Numbered from the stretch's first letter, positions 38,783-47,873 are shown. The stretch is DNA of 64,000 nucleotides from an alpha proteobacterium L41A (GCA_000335735.1 AMYY01000016.1:1-64000); one strand, 5' to 3'. The notes: a model not told the origin generated them from the sequence alone. Translations and numbers: made by a program.

Positions 38783-41700
38783 CTAGCTCGACAGGAAGGC
38801 CTTCAGCGCCGCCGGCTTGATCGGCTTGGGCAGAAGGACGGCGCCGGCCGCCGTCGCCTGTTCGTTCAGCCCGTCGCGGGTGTCGGCGGTGACCAGGGCG
38901 ATGCGGCGCACGCCCTGGGGCCTCAGCCAGTCGATGACGGCGAACCCTTCGGGCCCGTCGCCCAGATGCAGATCGACCACGGCGGCGTCGAACGGTCCTT
39001 GCGCCGCCTTCGCCGCCTCGACGCTGGCGACCAGCGTCGGCCGCGCGCCCCAGCGGGTGAGCAAGGCGTTCAGCGCGTCCAGGATCACCGGCTCATTGTC
39101 CACGCACAACACGCGCAGGCCCGCCAGCGGCAGGCGCGCTTCGCGCACCGGCGCGACGTCGGGGACCATATCGGCCGCGCTGCGTGGGACGGTGATCCGA
39201 AAGGTCGTGCCGCGTCCCAAACGCGAGCTCAGCTCCAGCGGGTGATCGAGCAGGCTGGACAGGCGGCGCACGATGGCTAGGCCCAGGCCTGCGCCCGGTT
39301 CATCCACGGCGCCCGGCAAACGCACGAACTCGCCGAAGACGGTTTCGTGTTCCGTGTCGGGAATGCCGCGTCCGGTGTCGCAGACGAACAGCTGCACCGT
39401 CTCGCCCCGCCGACGCGCTCCGACCAGCACCCGGCCGGCATCCGTATAGCGGATGGCGTTGGCCACCAGATTCTGCAGCATGGAGCGCAGCAGGTCGCGG
39501 TCGGACGCGACCCACAGGCGGATGGACATCACGGTCAGGTCCAGACCCTTGGCCTCGGCCACGGGCGCGAACTCGCGGCGCAGTTCGTCGAACAGGCCGC
39601 CCAGCGACAGTCGCGCGACATTGGTCCGCACGCCGCCGGCCTCCAGCTTGGACAGGTTCAGCAGGGCGGTGAGCAGACGGTGCGCGCTGTCGATGGCGCG
39701 GTCGGCGTTGACGGCCAGGGTGCGGCTGGTTGCATCCTCCAGCGCCGGCTCTTCTTTTAGCGCGGCGATGAACAGCCGGGCGGCGTGCAGCGGTTGCAGC
39801 AGGTCGTGGCTGGCGGCGGCCAGGAACCGGGTCTTGGAGGCCGTGGCGTCTTCGGCCACGCGCCGGGCCTCGTCCAGCCGGGCGGTGCGGTCGGCAACGC
39901 GCGCCTCCAGCCGTTCGTTGGCCTCCTCCAACTCGCGCGCGGCTTGGCGCAGGGCGGTGATGTCGGTGTAGCTGGTGGCGTAGCCGCCGCCGGGGATCGG
40001 CGCGCCGGAGGAGCGCAACACCCGGCCGTCCGGCTGCTGGCGTTCGTGGTCGTGGGGGATGCGGCGGCTCAGCGCCTCCAACCGCCGCTCGACCCAGGCC
40101 TCGATGTCGTCGGGGCTCTCGCCGCGCTCGGCGTTCAGGCGATAGATGACGGCGATGGGCAGGCCGACGTGGACGAAGCCGGCCGGCAGGCCGAACATGG
40201 CGACGTAGCGCCGGTTCCAGGCGGTGACGCGCAGATCCTCGTCCACCACGATCACGCCCTGGTCGATGTTGTCGAGCGTGGTCTGCAGCAGGTCGCGGTT
40301 GAACTGAACGGCCTGGGACGCCTCGTCCAGCATCCGCACCACGTCCTCGGGCGCGCGCCCGACGCCGGCCAGCGCCGCCGCGATGACCCGCCGGGCCGAG
40401 GCCGCGCCGATGGCGCCGGCCAGCATCCGCTCGGCGGCGCGCGCCAGGGCCGCATCGGCCGGATCGGCGTCGCGCAGCTTGGCAGCGGTCTCATCGCCCC
40501 AGGCGGTGAAGGCGCGCTCGGCCCGTTCGTCGCCGATGAAGCGGGCGACCAGGGCGCGCAGATCACCGACCGAGGCGCCCGACGGCGCAGGCCGGGCCTC
40601 CATCCAGTCCGGTCCCAGCCGATCCACGAAGGCGCGGGCCTGAACACGGTCGATCAGGCGCGGCTGGGCGAACCGCGACACGCCGACATAGGCCGCCAGG
40701 TTCAGCGCCAGGCTGACGAAGACGCCGAGCGCCAGCGGGTCCTTGACCCCCAGCATGACGTGCAGGTGCCAGGGCGCGCCGGGCGACAGCTGCGGCAGGG
40801 CCAGCATGACGATCCAGACGCCCATCCCGACCGTCATGCCCGCCAGCGCCCCCTGCGCATGGCCGCCCCGCCACAGGACTGCGCCGAACAGGGCCGGCGC
40901 CAGCTGGGCCATCGCCGCGAAGGACACCAGCCCCATGGCCGCCAGGCCGCGCGACTGGTCCGTCGCCTGATAATAGAGCCAGGCCAGCGAGAGGACCGCG
41001 ACGATGGCCCCCCGCCGGACCTGAAGGATGGTCCCCGCCATGTCTGAGGCGTCGCCGCGCACCCGCCAACGCTCGCGCGCCAAAAACGGCAGGATCAGGC
41101 TATTGGACACCATGGCGGACAGGGCGACGGCCTCGACGATGACCATGGCGGTGGCGGCGGAAAAGCCGCCGACGAAGACCACGGCCGTCAGCAGGGTTTC
41201 GCCCCGCTGGAACGGCAGAGCCAGCACCAGCAGGTCCGGATTCACTGAGGGCGCAAACAGCGCGCCCGCCGCCACCAGGGGCAGGATCGCCAGGCTGGTC
41301 AGCAGCAGATAGAGCGGAAAGATCCAGCGCGCCCGCTTTACGTCCGACGGCTGACCGCCTTCGACGAAGGCGACGTGGAACTGGCGCGGCAGGCAGAAGA
41401 TCGCCAGGGTCGACAGCAGGGTGATGGCGGTGAAGCGCGGCGTGACCTCGGGCGGCGCGGCCAGGGCGCCCAAGCCCTCGACGATGCGTGGGGGCGAGCC
41501 TTCGTTCAGCAGCAGGACCAGGGCGAAGACGGCGACGAACAGCAGGGCGCCCAGCTTGACCATCGATTCCAAGCCGATGGCCTGGATCAGGCCGCGATTG
41601 TGCTCGGTCAGGTCGGGACGACGGGCGCCGAACAGGATGGCGAAGAAGGCCAGCACCCCGGCCAGCACCAGGACCGTCAGACCCTCGGACCCCGCCACCG

Positions 41701-42148
41701 GCGTGCCGGCGGTGAGCAGGGCGCCGGCCATCGACAGCGATTTAAGCTGCAGCGCGATATAGGGCAGCGACCCCAGGATGGCGACGACCGTGACCGCCGC
41801 GCCCAGGGTCTGGCTCTTGCCGTAACGCGAGGCGACGAAGTCGGCCATGGAGCCCACGTTCTCGCGCCGGGCGGCGGCGGCGATGCGACGCCACAGGGGA
41901 AACAGGACCGTCAGCCCCAGCACGGGCCCGATGTAGATGGGCAGATACTCCCACCCGTCGCGCGCCGCCGTGCCGACCGCGCCATAATAGGTCCATGAGG
42001 TGCAGTAGATCGCCAGCGACAGGGCGTAGACCGACGGTCCCAGCCCCTTTCCGCGCGCGCGCGCCGACGGCCGTTCCTGAGACCAGGCGACGGCGAACAG
42101 CACCGCCATATAGGCGGCGACCAGGCCCAGGATCGTCAGGCTGAACAT
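38783..42148 (-). CDS. Transporter-linked hybrid histidine kinase, CrbS-like
   Basis: A 1121-residue protein. About 500 residues form a sodium:solute symporter (SSS) domain of roughly 13 helices, followed by a STAC-like linker, a PAS domain, a coiled coil, the H-box FLAAASHDLLQPLHAARLF, an ATPase domain (NLVANAIRYT, DTGRGIP, GLGLAIVRRL) and a C-terminal receiver (VLCVDNEP, VVDLHLGD, LLPKPIK). CrbS/CbrA-type proteins couple solute transport to kinase activity. ATG 42148 puts the first helix at the N-terminus; GTG 42181 is in frame but falls at the upstream terminator. Convergent with the CrbR-like gene. Confidence 0.92.
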   Translation of the reverse strand: MFSLTILGLVAAYMAVLFAVAWSQERPSARARGKGLGPSVYALSLAIYCTSWTYYGAVGTAARDGWEYLPIYIGPVLGLTVLFPLWRRIAAAARRENVGSMADFVASRYGKSQTLGAAVTVVAILGSLPYIALQLKSLSMAGALLTAGTPVAGSEGLTVLVLAGVLAFFAILFGARRPDLTEHNRGLIQAIGLESMVKLGALLFVAVFALVLLLNEGSPPRIVEGLGALAAPPEVTPRFTAITLLSTLAIFCLPRQFHVAFVEGGQPSDVKRARWIFPLYLLLTSLAILPLVAAGALFAPSVNPDLLVLALPFQRGETLLTAVVFVGGFSAATAMVIVEAVALSAMVSNSLILPFLARERWRVRGDASDMAGTILQVRRGAIVAVLSLAWLYYQATDQSRGLAAMGLVSFAAMAQLAPALFGAVLWRGGHAQGALAGMTVGMGVWIVMLALPQLSPGAPWHLHVMLGVKDPLALGVFVSLALNLAAYVGVSRFAQPRLIDRVQARAFVDRLGPDWMEARPAPSGASVGDLRALVARFIGDERAERAFTAWGDETAAKLRDADPADAALARAAERMLAGAIGAASARRVIAAALAGVGRAPEDVVRMLDEASQAVQFNRDLLQTTLDNIDQGVIVVDEDLRVTAWNRRYVAMFGLPAGFVHVGLPIAVIYRLNAERGESPDDIEAWVERRLEALSRRIPHDHERQQPDGRVLRSSGAPIPGGGYATSYTDITALRQAARELEEANERLEARVADRTARLDEARRVAEDATASKTRFLAAASHDLLQPLHAARLFIAALKEEPALEDATSRTLAVNADRAIDSAHRLLTALLNLSKLEAGGVRTNVARLSLGGLFDELRREFAPVAEAKGLDLTVMSIRLWVASDRDLLRSMLQNLVANAIRYTDAGRVLVGARRRGETVQLFVCDTGRGIPDTEHETVFGEFVRLPGAVDEPGAGLGLAIVRRLSSLLDHPLELSSRLGRGTTFRITVPRSAADMVPDVAPVREARLPLAGLRVLCVDNEPVILDALNALLTRWGARPTLVASVEAAKAAQGPFDAAVVDLHLGDGPEGFAVIDWLRPQGVRRIALVTADTRDGLNEQATAAGAVLLPKPIKPAALKAFLSS

Positions 42149-42189
42149 CGAGACATCTGAACCGGGCACGGGGTGTTTCACAAGCGAAA

Positions 42190-42215
42190 GGCGGGCCGTC
42201 TTGCGACGACCCGCC
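42190..42215 (-). terminator. Hairpin terminator of the MHS transporter gene
   Basis: GGCGGG and CCCGCC pair at the base, with inner CGTC/GACG pairing around TTGC. It lies 24 bases beyond the transporter stop on the minus strand and is followed by TTTCGCTTG. It separates the transporter from the downstream CrbS-like gene, which therefore probably has some expression of its own. Confidence 0.7.
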
Positions 42216-42238
42216 CTTCATTCCGCCTGAAAGCAGGA

Positions 42239-43912
42239 TCAGGCGTTCAGATCGACGTCCTTGCCTTCCTTGACCAGCAGGAAGCCCAGAACGACCGTCC
42301 CCAGGGCCACCACGATCGGGTACCAGAGGCCGGAGTAGATGTTGCCCGTCGCCGCCACGATGGCGAAGGCGGTGGTCGGCAGGAAGCCGCCGAACCAGCC
42401 GTTGCCGATGTGATAGGGCAGGGACATGGAGGTGTAGCGGATGTTGGTCGGGAACATCTCGACCAGGGCCGCCGCAATCGGTCCGTAGACCATGGTCACA
42501 TAGAAGCCGAGGATGAACAGGATCAGCACCACCATCGGCTTGTTGACCAGGGCGCTGTCGGCCTTGGCCGGATAGCCGGCGGCGGTCAGGGCCTCGCCCA
42601 GGCTCTTGTCCCAGGTCTTCTTCTGGGCGGCGAAATCGGCCGGAGCCATGGCGTCGCCCCGGAAGCTGGGGATGACGACCTGATCGCCGATACGCACCTC
42701 GGCGACCGTGCCCGCCGGCGCCGCGACGTTGGTGTAGGTCACGCCCGCCTTGGCCAGATAGGATTTGGCCACGTCGCAGGAGTGGTTGAACACCGTCTTG
42801 CCCACCGGATCGAACTGAAGGTTACAATCGGCCGGATCGGCATAGACCGTGACCGGCGCCGAGGCGGCGGCGGCGGCCAGTTTCGGATTGGCGGCCTGCG
42901 TCAGGGCGTTGAACAGCGGGAAATAGGTCAGGGCCGCGATCAGGCAGCCGGCCAGGATGATCGGCTTGCGCCCCACCTTGTCCGACAGCCAGCCCCAGAA
43001 GATGAAGAAGGGCGAGGCGGCCAGAAGCGCGATGGTCAGCAGCACATAGACAAGGGTGGCGTCGACCTTCATGACCCGTTCCAGGAAGAACAGGGCGTAG
43101 AACTGACCGGTGTACCAGATGACGGCCTGACCGGCGGTGAGGCCCAGCAGGGCGATCAGCACCAGCTTCAGGTTGGGCCATTTGCCGAAGCTGTCCTTCA
43201 GCGGGGTCTTGGAGCCCTTGCCCTCGGCCTTCATCCGCTTGAACGACGGGCTTTCGGCCAGCTTCAGGCGGATCCACAGGGATACGCCCAAGAGCAGGAT
43301 CGAGACCAGGAACGGAATGCGCCAGCCCCAGGCGGCGAAGGCTTCCTCGCCCAGCGTGTAGCGAACGCTCAGGATCACCACGAGGCTGAGCACCAGCCCA
43401 GCGGTCGCCGTGATCTGGATGAAGGAGGTGTAGTAGCCGCGCTTGCCCTGCGGGGCGTGCTCGGCGACGTAGGTGGCGGCGCCGCCGTATTCACCGCCCA
43501 GGGCCAGGCCCTGGATCAGGCGCATCAGCACCAGGATGATGGGCGCGGCGATGCCGATGACCGCATAGGGCGGCAACAGGCCGACGACGAAGGTCGACAG
43601 ACCCATCAGCAGCATGGTGACGAGGAAGGTGTTCTTGCGCCCCCAAAGATCGCCCAGCCGCCCGAAGACGATGGCGCCGAAGGGCCGCACCGCAAAGCCG
43701 GCGGCGAAGGCCATCAGGGCGAAGATGTAGCCGGTGGTTTCGTTGACGCCTGAGAAGAACTGGACGGTGATGATCGCCGCCAGAGAGCCGTAGAGATAGA
43801 AGTCGTACCACTCGATGACGGTGCCGACCGATGAGGCGAGGATGACCAGGCGATCGCTGCGATCGACGGTGTGCTCCTCTCCTCCGGACGCAAGGGGTGC
43901 GTCGGTTGCCAT
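42239..43912 (-). CDS. MHS-family (MFS) organic-acid:H+ symporter with long insertion
   Basis: A 557-residue transporter of the metabolite:H+ symporter family. Hallmarks are SSVGTVIEWYDFYLYGSLAAI in helix 1, GRLGDLWGRKNTF in the first cytoplasmic loop, and RLIQGLALGGEYGGAATYVAEHAP. Ordinary family members have about 430-500 residues; here about 120 extra residues (about 339-457), with Cys363 and Cys379, replace a short loop late in the protein. The substrate could be acetate, propionate or another carboxylate, given the CrbS-like neighbour, but this is inference. GGGAGGAAAT precedes the ATG. Confidence 0.9.
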   Translation of the reverse strand: MATDAPLASGGEEHTVDRSDRLVILASSVGTVIEWYDFYLYGSLAAIITVQFFSGVNETTGYIFALMAFAAGFAVRPFGAIVFGRLGDLWGRKNTFLVTMLLMGLSTFVVGLLPPYAVIGIAAPIILVLMRLIQGLALGGEYGGAATYVAEHAPQGKRGYYTSFIQITATAGLVLSLVVILSVRYTLGEEAFAAWGWRIPFLVSILLLGVSLWIRLKLAESPSFKRMKAEGKGSKTPLKDSFGKWPNLKLVLIALLGLTAGQAVIWYTGQFYALFFLERVMKVDATLVYVLLTIALLAASPFFIFWGWLSDKVGRKPIILAGCLIAALTYFPLFNALTQAANPKLAAAAASAPVTVYADPADCNLQFDPVGKTVFNHSCDVAKSYLAKAGVTYTNVAAPAGTVAEVRIGDQVVIPSFRGDAMAPADFAAQKKTWDKSLGEALTAAGYPAKADSALVNKPMVVLILFILGFYVTMVYGPIAAALVEMFPTNIRYTSMSLPYHIGNGWFGGFLPTTAFAIVAATGNIYSGLWYPIVVALGTVVLGFLLVKEGKDVDLNA

Positions 43913-44037
43913 GATCCATTTCCTCCCGTGTCGCCGTTATCGGCCGTTCTGCACATCCTTCAGGATGCGTGGACGCCGACATTGACCGAGAGCGGGGCGG
44001 GTGGAGAGAGCGACTTTGGTCGAGGATCGTTGGTCGA

Positions 44038-45195
44038 TCAGCCGTCGATGGAGATGACGGGGCCGAGCTTGGGTTGCGCCTTGCCGCGACGGGCGCTTCG
44101 ACGCTTCAGCCAGGCGCGGATGCGGGTCTGGATCGGATTGTCGATCGCGAAGTGGAAGGCGAAGGCGAAGGCGACGGCCGCCATGACGCCCAAGCCCCAC
44201 AGGCTCCATTGAACAAAGGGGGGCAAGGCGACGCGCGCCTCGACCGCATTGACCACGCCGAACCAGGCGATGCGGACCACTTCGTTGGAGATGAACATGG
44301 AGAAGGAGACCATGGCGGCCGTCTCCACCCACTTCGAGGGCTTGGTCACAGGCACGGCGCCGGCGGCCAGGATGATGATCGAGATCAGGGTCAGGGCGAC
44401 GAGGGCGTGCTTGTCGTGAAGTTGAAGCGCGAAGAAGCCGACGGTGGCCAGCACCCCGGCCCAGCCGGCCAGGCGCGGCGCGATCCAGACCTTCTGGGCG
44501 AACCAGGCCAGGCACATGCCCAAGAAGAACAGCGGCAGGGCGCGGATGATGCCGTAGCGCATCGGCATCTGATAGACGGGATAGCCGAGGAACGACCAGC
44601 ACAGCTGGTTGGCGACCAGATAGACGCCGACGCCGACGGCCAGGGCCGACCACGGACCCAGACGCATCAGGCCGCGAATGATCCAGGGGAAGGCCAGATA
44701 GCAGCCGATCAGGGCCGAGATCGACCACGTCGGGGCGTTCCAGCCCAGGCCGCCATGCACGCCATAGGACTGAAGCAGCAGCAGCTGGGCCGGCAGCTGA
44801 TCCCAGGCGAACCATTCGGGATTGCGGGGCGGCGAGCCGGCGGCGGTGGCCAGCAGCACGAAGCCGACCAGCGACAAACCCATGATCAGATGCGCGGGCA
44901 CGACGCGGAGGAACCGCTTCAGGAAGAAGTCGCCGGGCGACATCCGACCCTTGTCCACCGCCGCGCCATAGACGCGCATCAGCACATAGCCGCTGTCGAT
45001 CAGGAAGAAGTTGGTCAGCAGGAAGCCGCCGCGTTCGAAGATCGGATTGATCAGATGGGCGAGCGGCTCGGGCCCTGCGGCCTGGAAGTGATGCAGGATG
45101 ATCAGGAAGGCCACGATGAAACGCAGCGCGTCCAGCCAGCCGCCGCGCGCGATCTGAACTGTCTCATTGCGGGTCGAAATCAGGGACCAGGGCAT
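44038..45195 (-). CDS. Acyltransferase 3 family membrane protein
   Basis: A 385-residue inner-membrane protein with about ten helices of the acyltransferase-3 (OafA/OafB/NodX) family, which O-acetylates surface glycans or other exported molecules. WLDALRFIVAFLIILHHF carries the conserved His, followed by FFLIDSGYVLM, KRFLRVVPAH and a WSISALIGCYLAFP segment. ATG 45195 is chosen because AAGGAGG lies eight bases upstream; the frame extends nine codons further. No glycan biosynthesis genes are adjacent, so the acceptor is unknown. Confidence 0.87.
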   Translation of the reverse strand: MPWSLISTRNETVQIARGGWLDALRFIVAFLIILHHFQAAGPEPLAHLINPIFERGGFLLTNFFLIDSGYVLMRVYGAAVDKGRMSPGDFFLKRFLRVVPAHLIMGLSLVGFVLLATAAGSPPRNPEWFAWDQLPAQLLLLQSYGVHGGLGWNAPTWSISALIGCYLAFPWIIRGLMRLGPWSALAVGVGVYLVANQLCWSFLGYPVYQMPMRYGIIRALPLFFLGMCLAWFAQKVWIAPRLAGWAGVLATVGFFALQLHDKHALVALTLISIIILAAGAVPVTKPSKWVETAAMVSFSMFISNEVVRIAWFGVVNAVEARVALPPFVQWSLWGLGVMAAVAFAFAFHFAIDNPIQTRIRAWLKRRSARRGKAQPKLGPVISIDG

Positions 45196-45249
45196 CGTCA
45201 GCGCCTCCTTTGATCCCTTCACCGCAAGAGATGGGCCGAGATTGGGCTG

Positions 45250-45951
45250 CTATCGGGGAGCGCATTCGACTTCGCCCCTGAGCTGAAGTCCTTCGTATCG
45301 AATTTCGGGGCAAGGAACCGACACGGATCGCCATTGAACAGCGACTGCAGAAGCGCCTTGGGTGGAAACCTCGCCAAGTCTGGCGGCGCCTTCTGTTTCA
45401 GGGATGACAGAAGCCGGTCCCGGCCGGCCCATTGCTTCCTGCGGGCTCACAGCCAGAAGCGGCAAAGCAACGATCCGGCCCGGGAACACTTCGAACCCCC
45501 AGGTGTCCAGAAGGCCGCGGTCCTGGCCGGTCAGACTGCTGCTCGACATGATCAGGTTTGCGTTGTTCGAACTCGTCCACGCCCGTTCGACGGCCCAAAG
45601 TCCCGGGGCCAATACGATCGGCGTCAAGTCGTCGGCGTGTAGACGGGAACGTCCAGTTGGATCGCCGCGACGCAGCACGTCCTCAAATCTGAAAGCCGGC
45701 AATAAGGCGAACTTGGCTATGGTGTCCGGCGCCTCGGGCAGAAAATGACCTGTCTGGGGATCGATCTTACGGATCAGAACGTCGCCAGATCGGTTCACAG
45801 CGTCGTGCTGCACGATATATCCAGACAGGATCGCCGCCCCCTTGCCGGCGGGAGGAGCCGAACCGGTCATCCTCTCACCAGGAGTCGCGCAGCCCGCCAT
45901 TATTGTGCACAGGAGTGCCAGGGCCACCCCTGCCGCGCTGCGCCCGCGCAT
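45250..45951 (-). CDS. Hypothetical lipoprotein
   Basis: A 233-residue protein with a lipoprotein signal: hydrophobic stretch at about 7-19 then the lipobox IMAGC at about 17-21. The mature part has no motif that I recognise; it contains GYIVQHDAV, an acidic-to-aromatic core and three late Cys-containing strands. It starts four bases after the folE stop codon, so it is likely co-transcribed, though no functional link is obvious. Lower GC-rich codon bias in places does not stand out enough to claim transfer. Confidence 0.72.
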   Translation of the reverse strand: MRGRSAAGVALALLCTIMAGCATPGERMTGSAPPAGKGAAILSGYIVQHDAVNRSGDVLIRKIDPQTGHFLPEAPDTIAKFALLPAFRFEDVLRRGDPTGRSRLHADDLTPIVLAPGLWAVERAWTSSNNANLIMSSSSLTGQDRGLLDTWGFEVFPGRIVALPLLAVSPQEAMGRPGPASVIPETEGAARLGEVSTQGASAVAVQWRSVSVPCPEIRYEGLQLRGEVECAPR

Positions 45952-45955
45952 CCTC

Positions 45956-46540
45956 TTAGCCCCGCACCAGACGAAGGAATTCTTCGCGGGTGCGGGGGTC
46001 GTCGCGGACGACGCCGATCAGGTGACTGGTGGACAGGCTGGCGCCGGGCGCATTGACGCCGCGCAGGGTCATGCAGCTGTGCTCGGCCTCGATGACCACG
46101 CCGACGCCGTGGGGGCGAAGGACGGTCTGGATGGCCTCGGCGATCTCGGAGGTCATCTTTTCCTGGATCTGAAGGCGCCGCGCGAACCCGCGCACGACGC
46201 GAGCCAGTTTGGAGATGCCGACGACGCGGTCCGTCGGCAGATAGGCGACGTGCGCCTTGCCCACGACCGGCAGCATATGGTGCTCGCAGAAGCTGACGAA
46301 GCGGATGTCCTTCAGCACGACCAGCTGGTCGTAGCCGCCCGTCTCTTCGAATGTCTTCTCCAGATAAGAGAGGGGATCGACCTCATAGCCCTGGAAAAGC
46401 TCGCGGTAGCTCTTGGCGACGCGGGCGGGGGTTTCCAGCAGACCCTCGCGGTCCGGGTTGTCGCCGGCCCATTCGATCAGGGTGCGGACGGCGGCTTCGG
46501 CGTCGGCCTGGGAGACTTTGGAGGCGGGGGCGTCGGTCAT
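45956..46540 (-). CDS. folE: GTP cyclohydrolase I
   Basis: A 194-residue enzyme making dihydroneopterin triphosphate from GTP, the first step of folate synthesis. The zinc ligands Cys85 and His88 in FCEHHMLP and Cys156 in EHSCMTLRG are in place, with GKAHVAYLPTDRVVGISKLARVV and RLQIQEKMTSEIA between them. The Cys-containing type is the zinc-dependent FolE. It is the first gene of a probable two-gene operon with the lipoprotein. Length is normal. Confidence 0.96.
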   Translation of the reverse strand: MTDAPASKVSQADAEAAVRTLIEWAGDNPDREGLLETPARVAKSYRELFQGYEVDPLSYLEKTFEETGGYDQLVVLKDIRFVSFCEHHMLPVVGKAHVAYLPTDRVVGISKLARVVRGFARRLQIQEKMTSEIAEAIQTVLRPHGVGVVIEAEHSCMTLRGVNAPGASLSTSHLIGVVRDDPRTREEFLRLVRG

Positions 46541-46611
46541 GGCGGCCTAGATAGCGGAGCGCTTGAGGGAAGGGGAGAGGGCGAGCCGCCAGATTACGAG
46601 GCGGGCGCGCG

Positions 46612-46663
46612 TTCAGACGGCGAAGTCGGAAAAAGAGAGTCTAATTCGTCTAATTCGTCTGAA
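46612..46663. repeat. GTCTAATTC palindromic element, copy 2
   Basis: TTCAGACG (46612-46619) and CGTCTGAA (46656-46663) are exact inverted ends. Between them lie an A-rich run (GGAAAAAGAGA) and tandem GTCTAATTC units. Arrangement and length (52 bases) match the element at 13788-13838. It lies in the 296-base gap between folE and fliQ, upstream of the CtrA-like box; the rest of the gap shows no gene. Confidence 0.78.
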
Positions 46664-46776
46664 ATCGATGGCTGGCGCTCCCCAAGGCGAAGGCAGGGAC
46701 GTCGGCATCGAAGCGCCGCCGTTCAAGGTCGCAGGTGAGATTTTCCGTGGCGAGGCTTGATTGAAGAAGTGTCTGG

Positions 46777-46791
46777 TTAGCGGCCTGTTAA
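46777..46791 (+). promoter_or_regulatory. CtrA-like binding box upstream of fliQ
   Basis: GGTTAG, seven bases, TTAACC matches the CtrA consensus TTAA-N7-TTAA with one mismatch in the left half. It ends 45 bases before the fliQ start. The Caulobacter fliQ promoter is a known CtrA target, and CckA, the kinase that feeds CtrA, is encoded in this same gene group. CtrA itself is outside the window. Confidence 0.65.
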
Positions 46792-46836
46792 CCATCCTGT
46801 CGGCATTTTCTGCCCAGTAGTTTGCGGGAGCAGCCG

Positions 46837-47100
46837 ATGAACGGCGCGGAAGTTCTGGACGTCGGGCGCGACGCCATCTGGCTGACGATCCAGCTGTGCC
46901 TGCCGGTGCTGCTGGTCGGCCTGGTCGTCGGCGTGGTGATCGGCCTGTTTCAGGCCCTGACGCAGATCCAGGAACAGACCCTGATCTATGCGCCCAAGAT
47001 CATCGCCATCTTCGTCAGCCTGATCTTGTTCCTGCCGCTGATGGGCGCCTTGTTGGGCGGCTTCATGCGCCAGATCGCGGCCCGCATCGCGGGGATGTAG
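46837..47100 (+). CDS. fliQ: Flagellar export apparatus protein FliQ
   Basis: An 87-residue inner-membrane protein with two long hydrophobic segments (about 15-40 and 48-75), and the family elements LTIQLCLPVLLVGLVVGVVIGLFQALTQIQEQTL. It is part of the FliP/Q/R export gate of the flagellar secretion system. ATG 46837 has GGGAG upstream; a frame opening at 46822 is ignored. Its TAG overlaps the fliR GTG by one base. A CtrA-like box precedes it. Confidence 0.95.
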   Translation: MNGAEVLDVGRDAIWLTIQLCLPVLLVGLVVGVVIGLFQALTQIQEQTLIYAPKIIAIFVSLILFLPLMGALLGGFMRQIAARIAGM

Positions 47101-47873
47101 TGGACGCTTATGCGACCGCTGATCAGGTCTGGGCCGGGGGGCTGATTTTCGCCCGGATCGCGGCGATCCTGATGCTGATCCCCGGCTTCGGCGAGGCCTA
47201 TGTGCCCCCGCGCGTGCGACTGTCGCTGGCCCTGGTCATCAGTCTGGCGCTGTGGCCGGTGGTGCGCGCTTCGCTGCCGGGCCTGCCGGACAGCATGGGG
47301 TTGATGGTCGGCTGGATCATCCGCGAGGTGGTCGTCGGCCTGATGATCGGCCTCTTGCTACGCATGTTCATGAGCGCCCTGGCCACGGCGGGCGAGATCG
47401 TGTCGTTGCAGACGACGCTGAGCTTCGCCCAGACCGCCAATCCGATGCAGGCCCAGCCCGGTTCGACCATCGCCGCCTTTCTGGCCCTGCTGGGGGTGAC
47501 GCTGCTGTTCGCCACCGACACCCATCACCTGTTTATCGCCGGCATGGTGGGCTCGTATCGGCTGATCTCGCCGGCCCAGCCGCTGATGATGGCCGACTTC
47601 ACCCAGATGGCGGTGCGAACCCTGGGCGACAGCTTCATGCTGGGGGTGCAGTTGTCGGCGCCGGTGCTGGTCTTTGCTTTGATCTTCAACCTGGCATCCG
47701 GCCTGGTGGCGCGGGTCATGCCGTCGTTCCAGGTCTATTTCGCCGCCGCGCCCTTGAGCGTGATCCTGGGCCTGTCGATCTTCGCGCTGAGCCTGGGTGC
47801 GCTGGGCGCCATCTTCATCGACCGCTACCGCCGTCTGGCGGAGTATTTCGTGCTGGGAGGCCCTGGTGGCTGA
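47100..47873 (+). CDS. fliR: Flagellar export apparatus protein FliR
   Basis: A 257-residue membrane protein with about six hydrophobic segments. Family pieces are visible: FARIAAILMLIPGFGEAYVPPRVRLSLALVISL, IIREVVVGLMIGLLLRMFMSAL and ANPMQAQPGSTIAAFLALLGVTLLF. It joins FliP and FliQ in the export gate. The GTG at 47100 overlaps the fliQ stop (TAGTG), and the gene overlaps flhB by eight bases, so fliQ-fliR-flhB is a tight operon. The longer open frame upstream is a shadow. Confidence 0.94.
   Translation: MDAYATADQVWAGGLIFARIAAILMLIPGFGEAYVPPRVRLSLALVISLALWPVVRASLPGLPDSMGLMVGWIIREVVVGLMIGLLLRMFMSALATAGEIVSLQTTLSFAQTANPMQAQPGSTIAAFLALLGVTLLFATDTHHLFIAGMVGSYRLISPAQPLMMADFTQMAVRTLGDSFMLGVQLSAPVLVFALIFNLASGLVARVMPSFQVYFAAAPLSVILGLSIFALSLGALGAIFIDRYRRLAEYFVLGGPGG

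Noticed and set aside
45250..45951. Foreign lipoprotein acquired by transfer
   Set aside because: Composition differs slightly by eye, but I could not measure it and there is no mobile-element trace.
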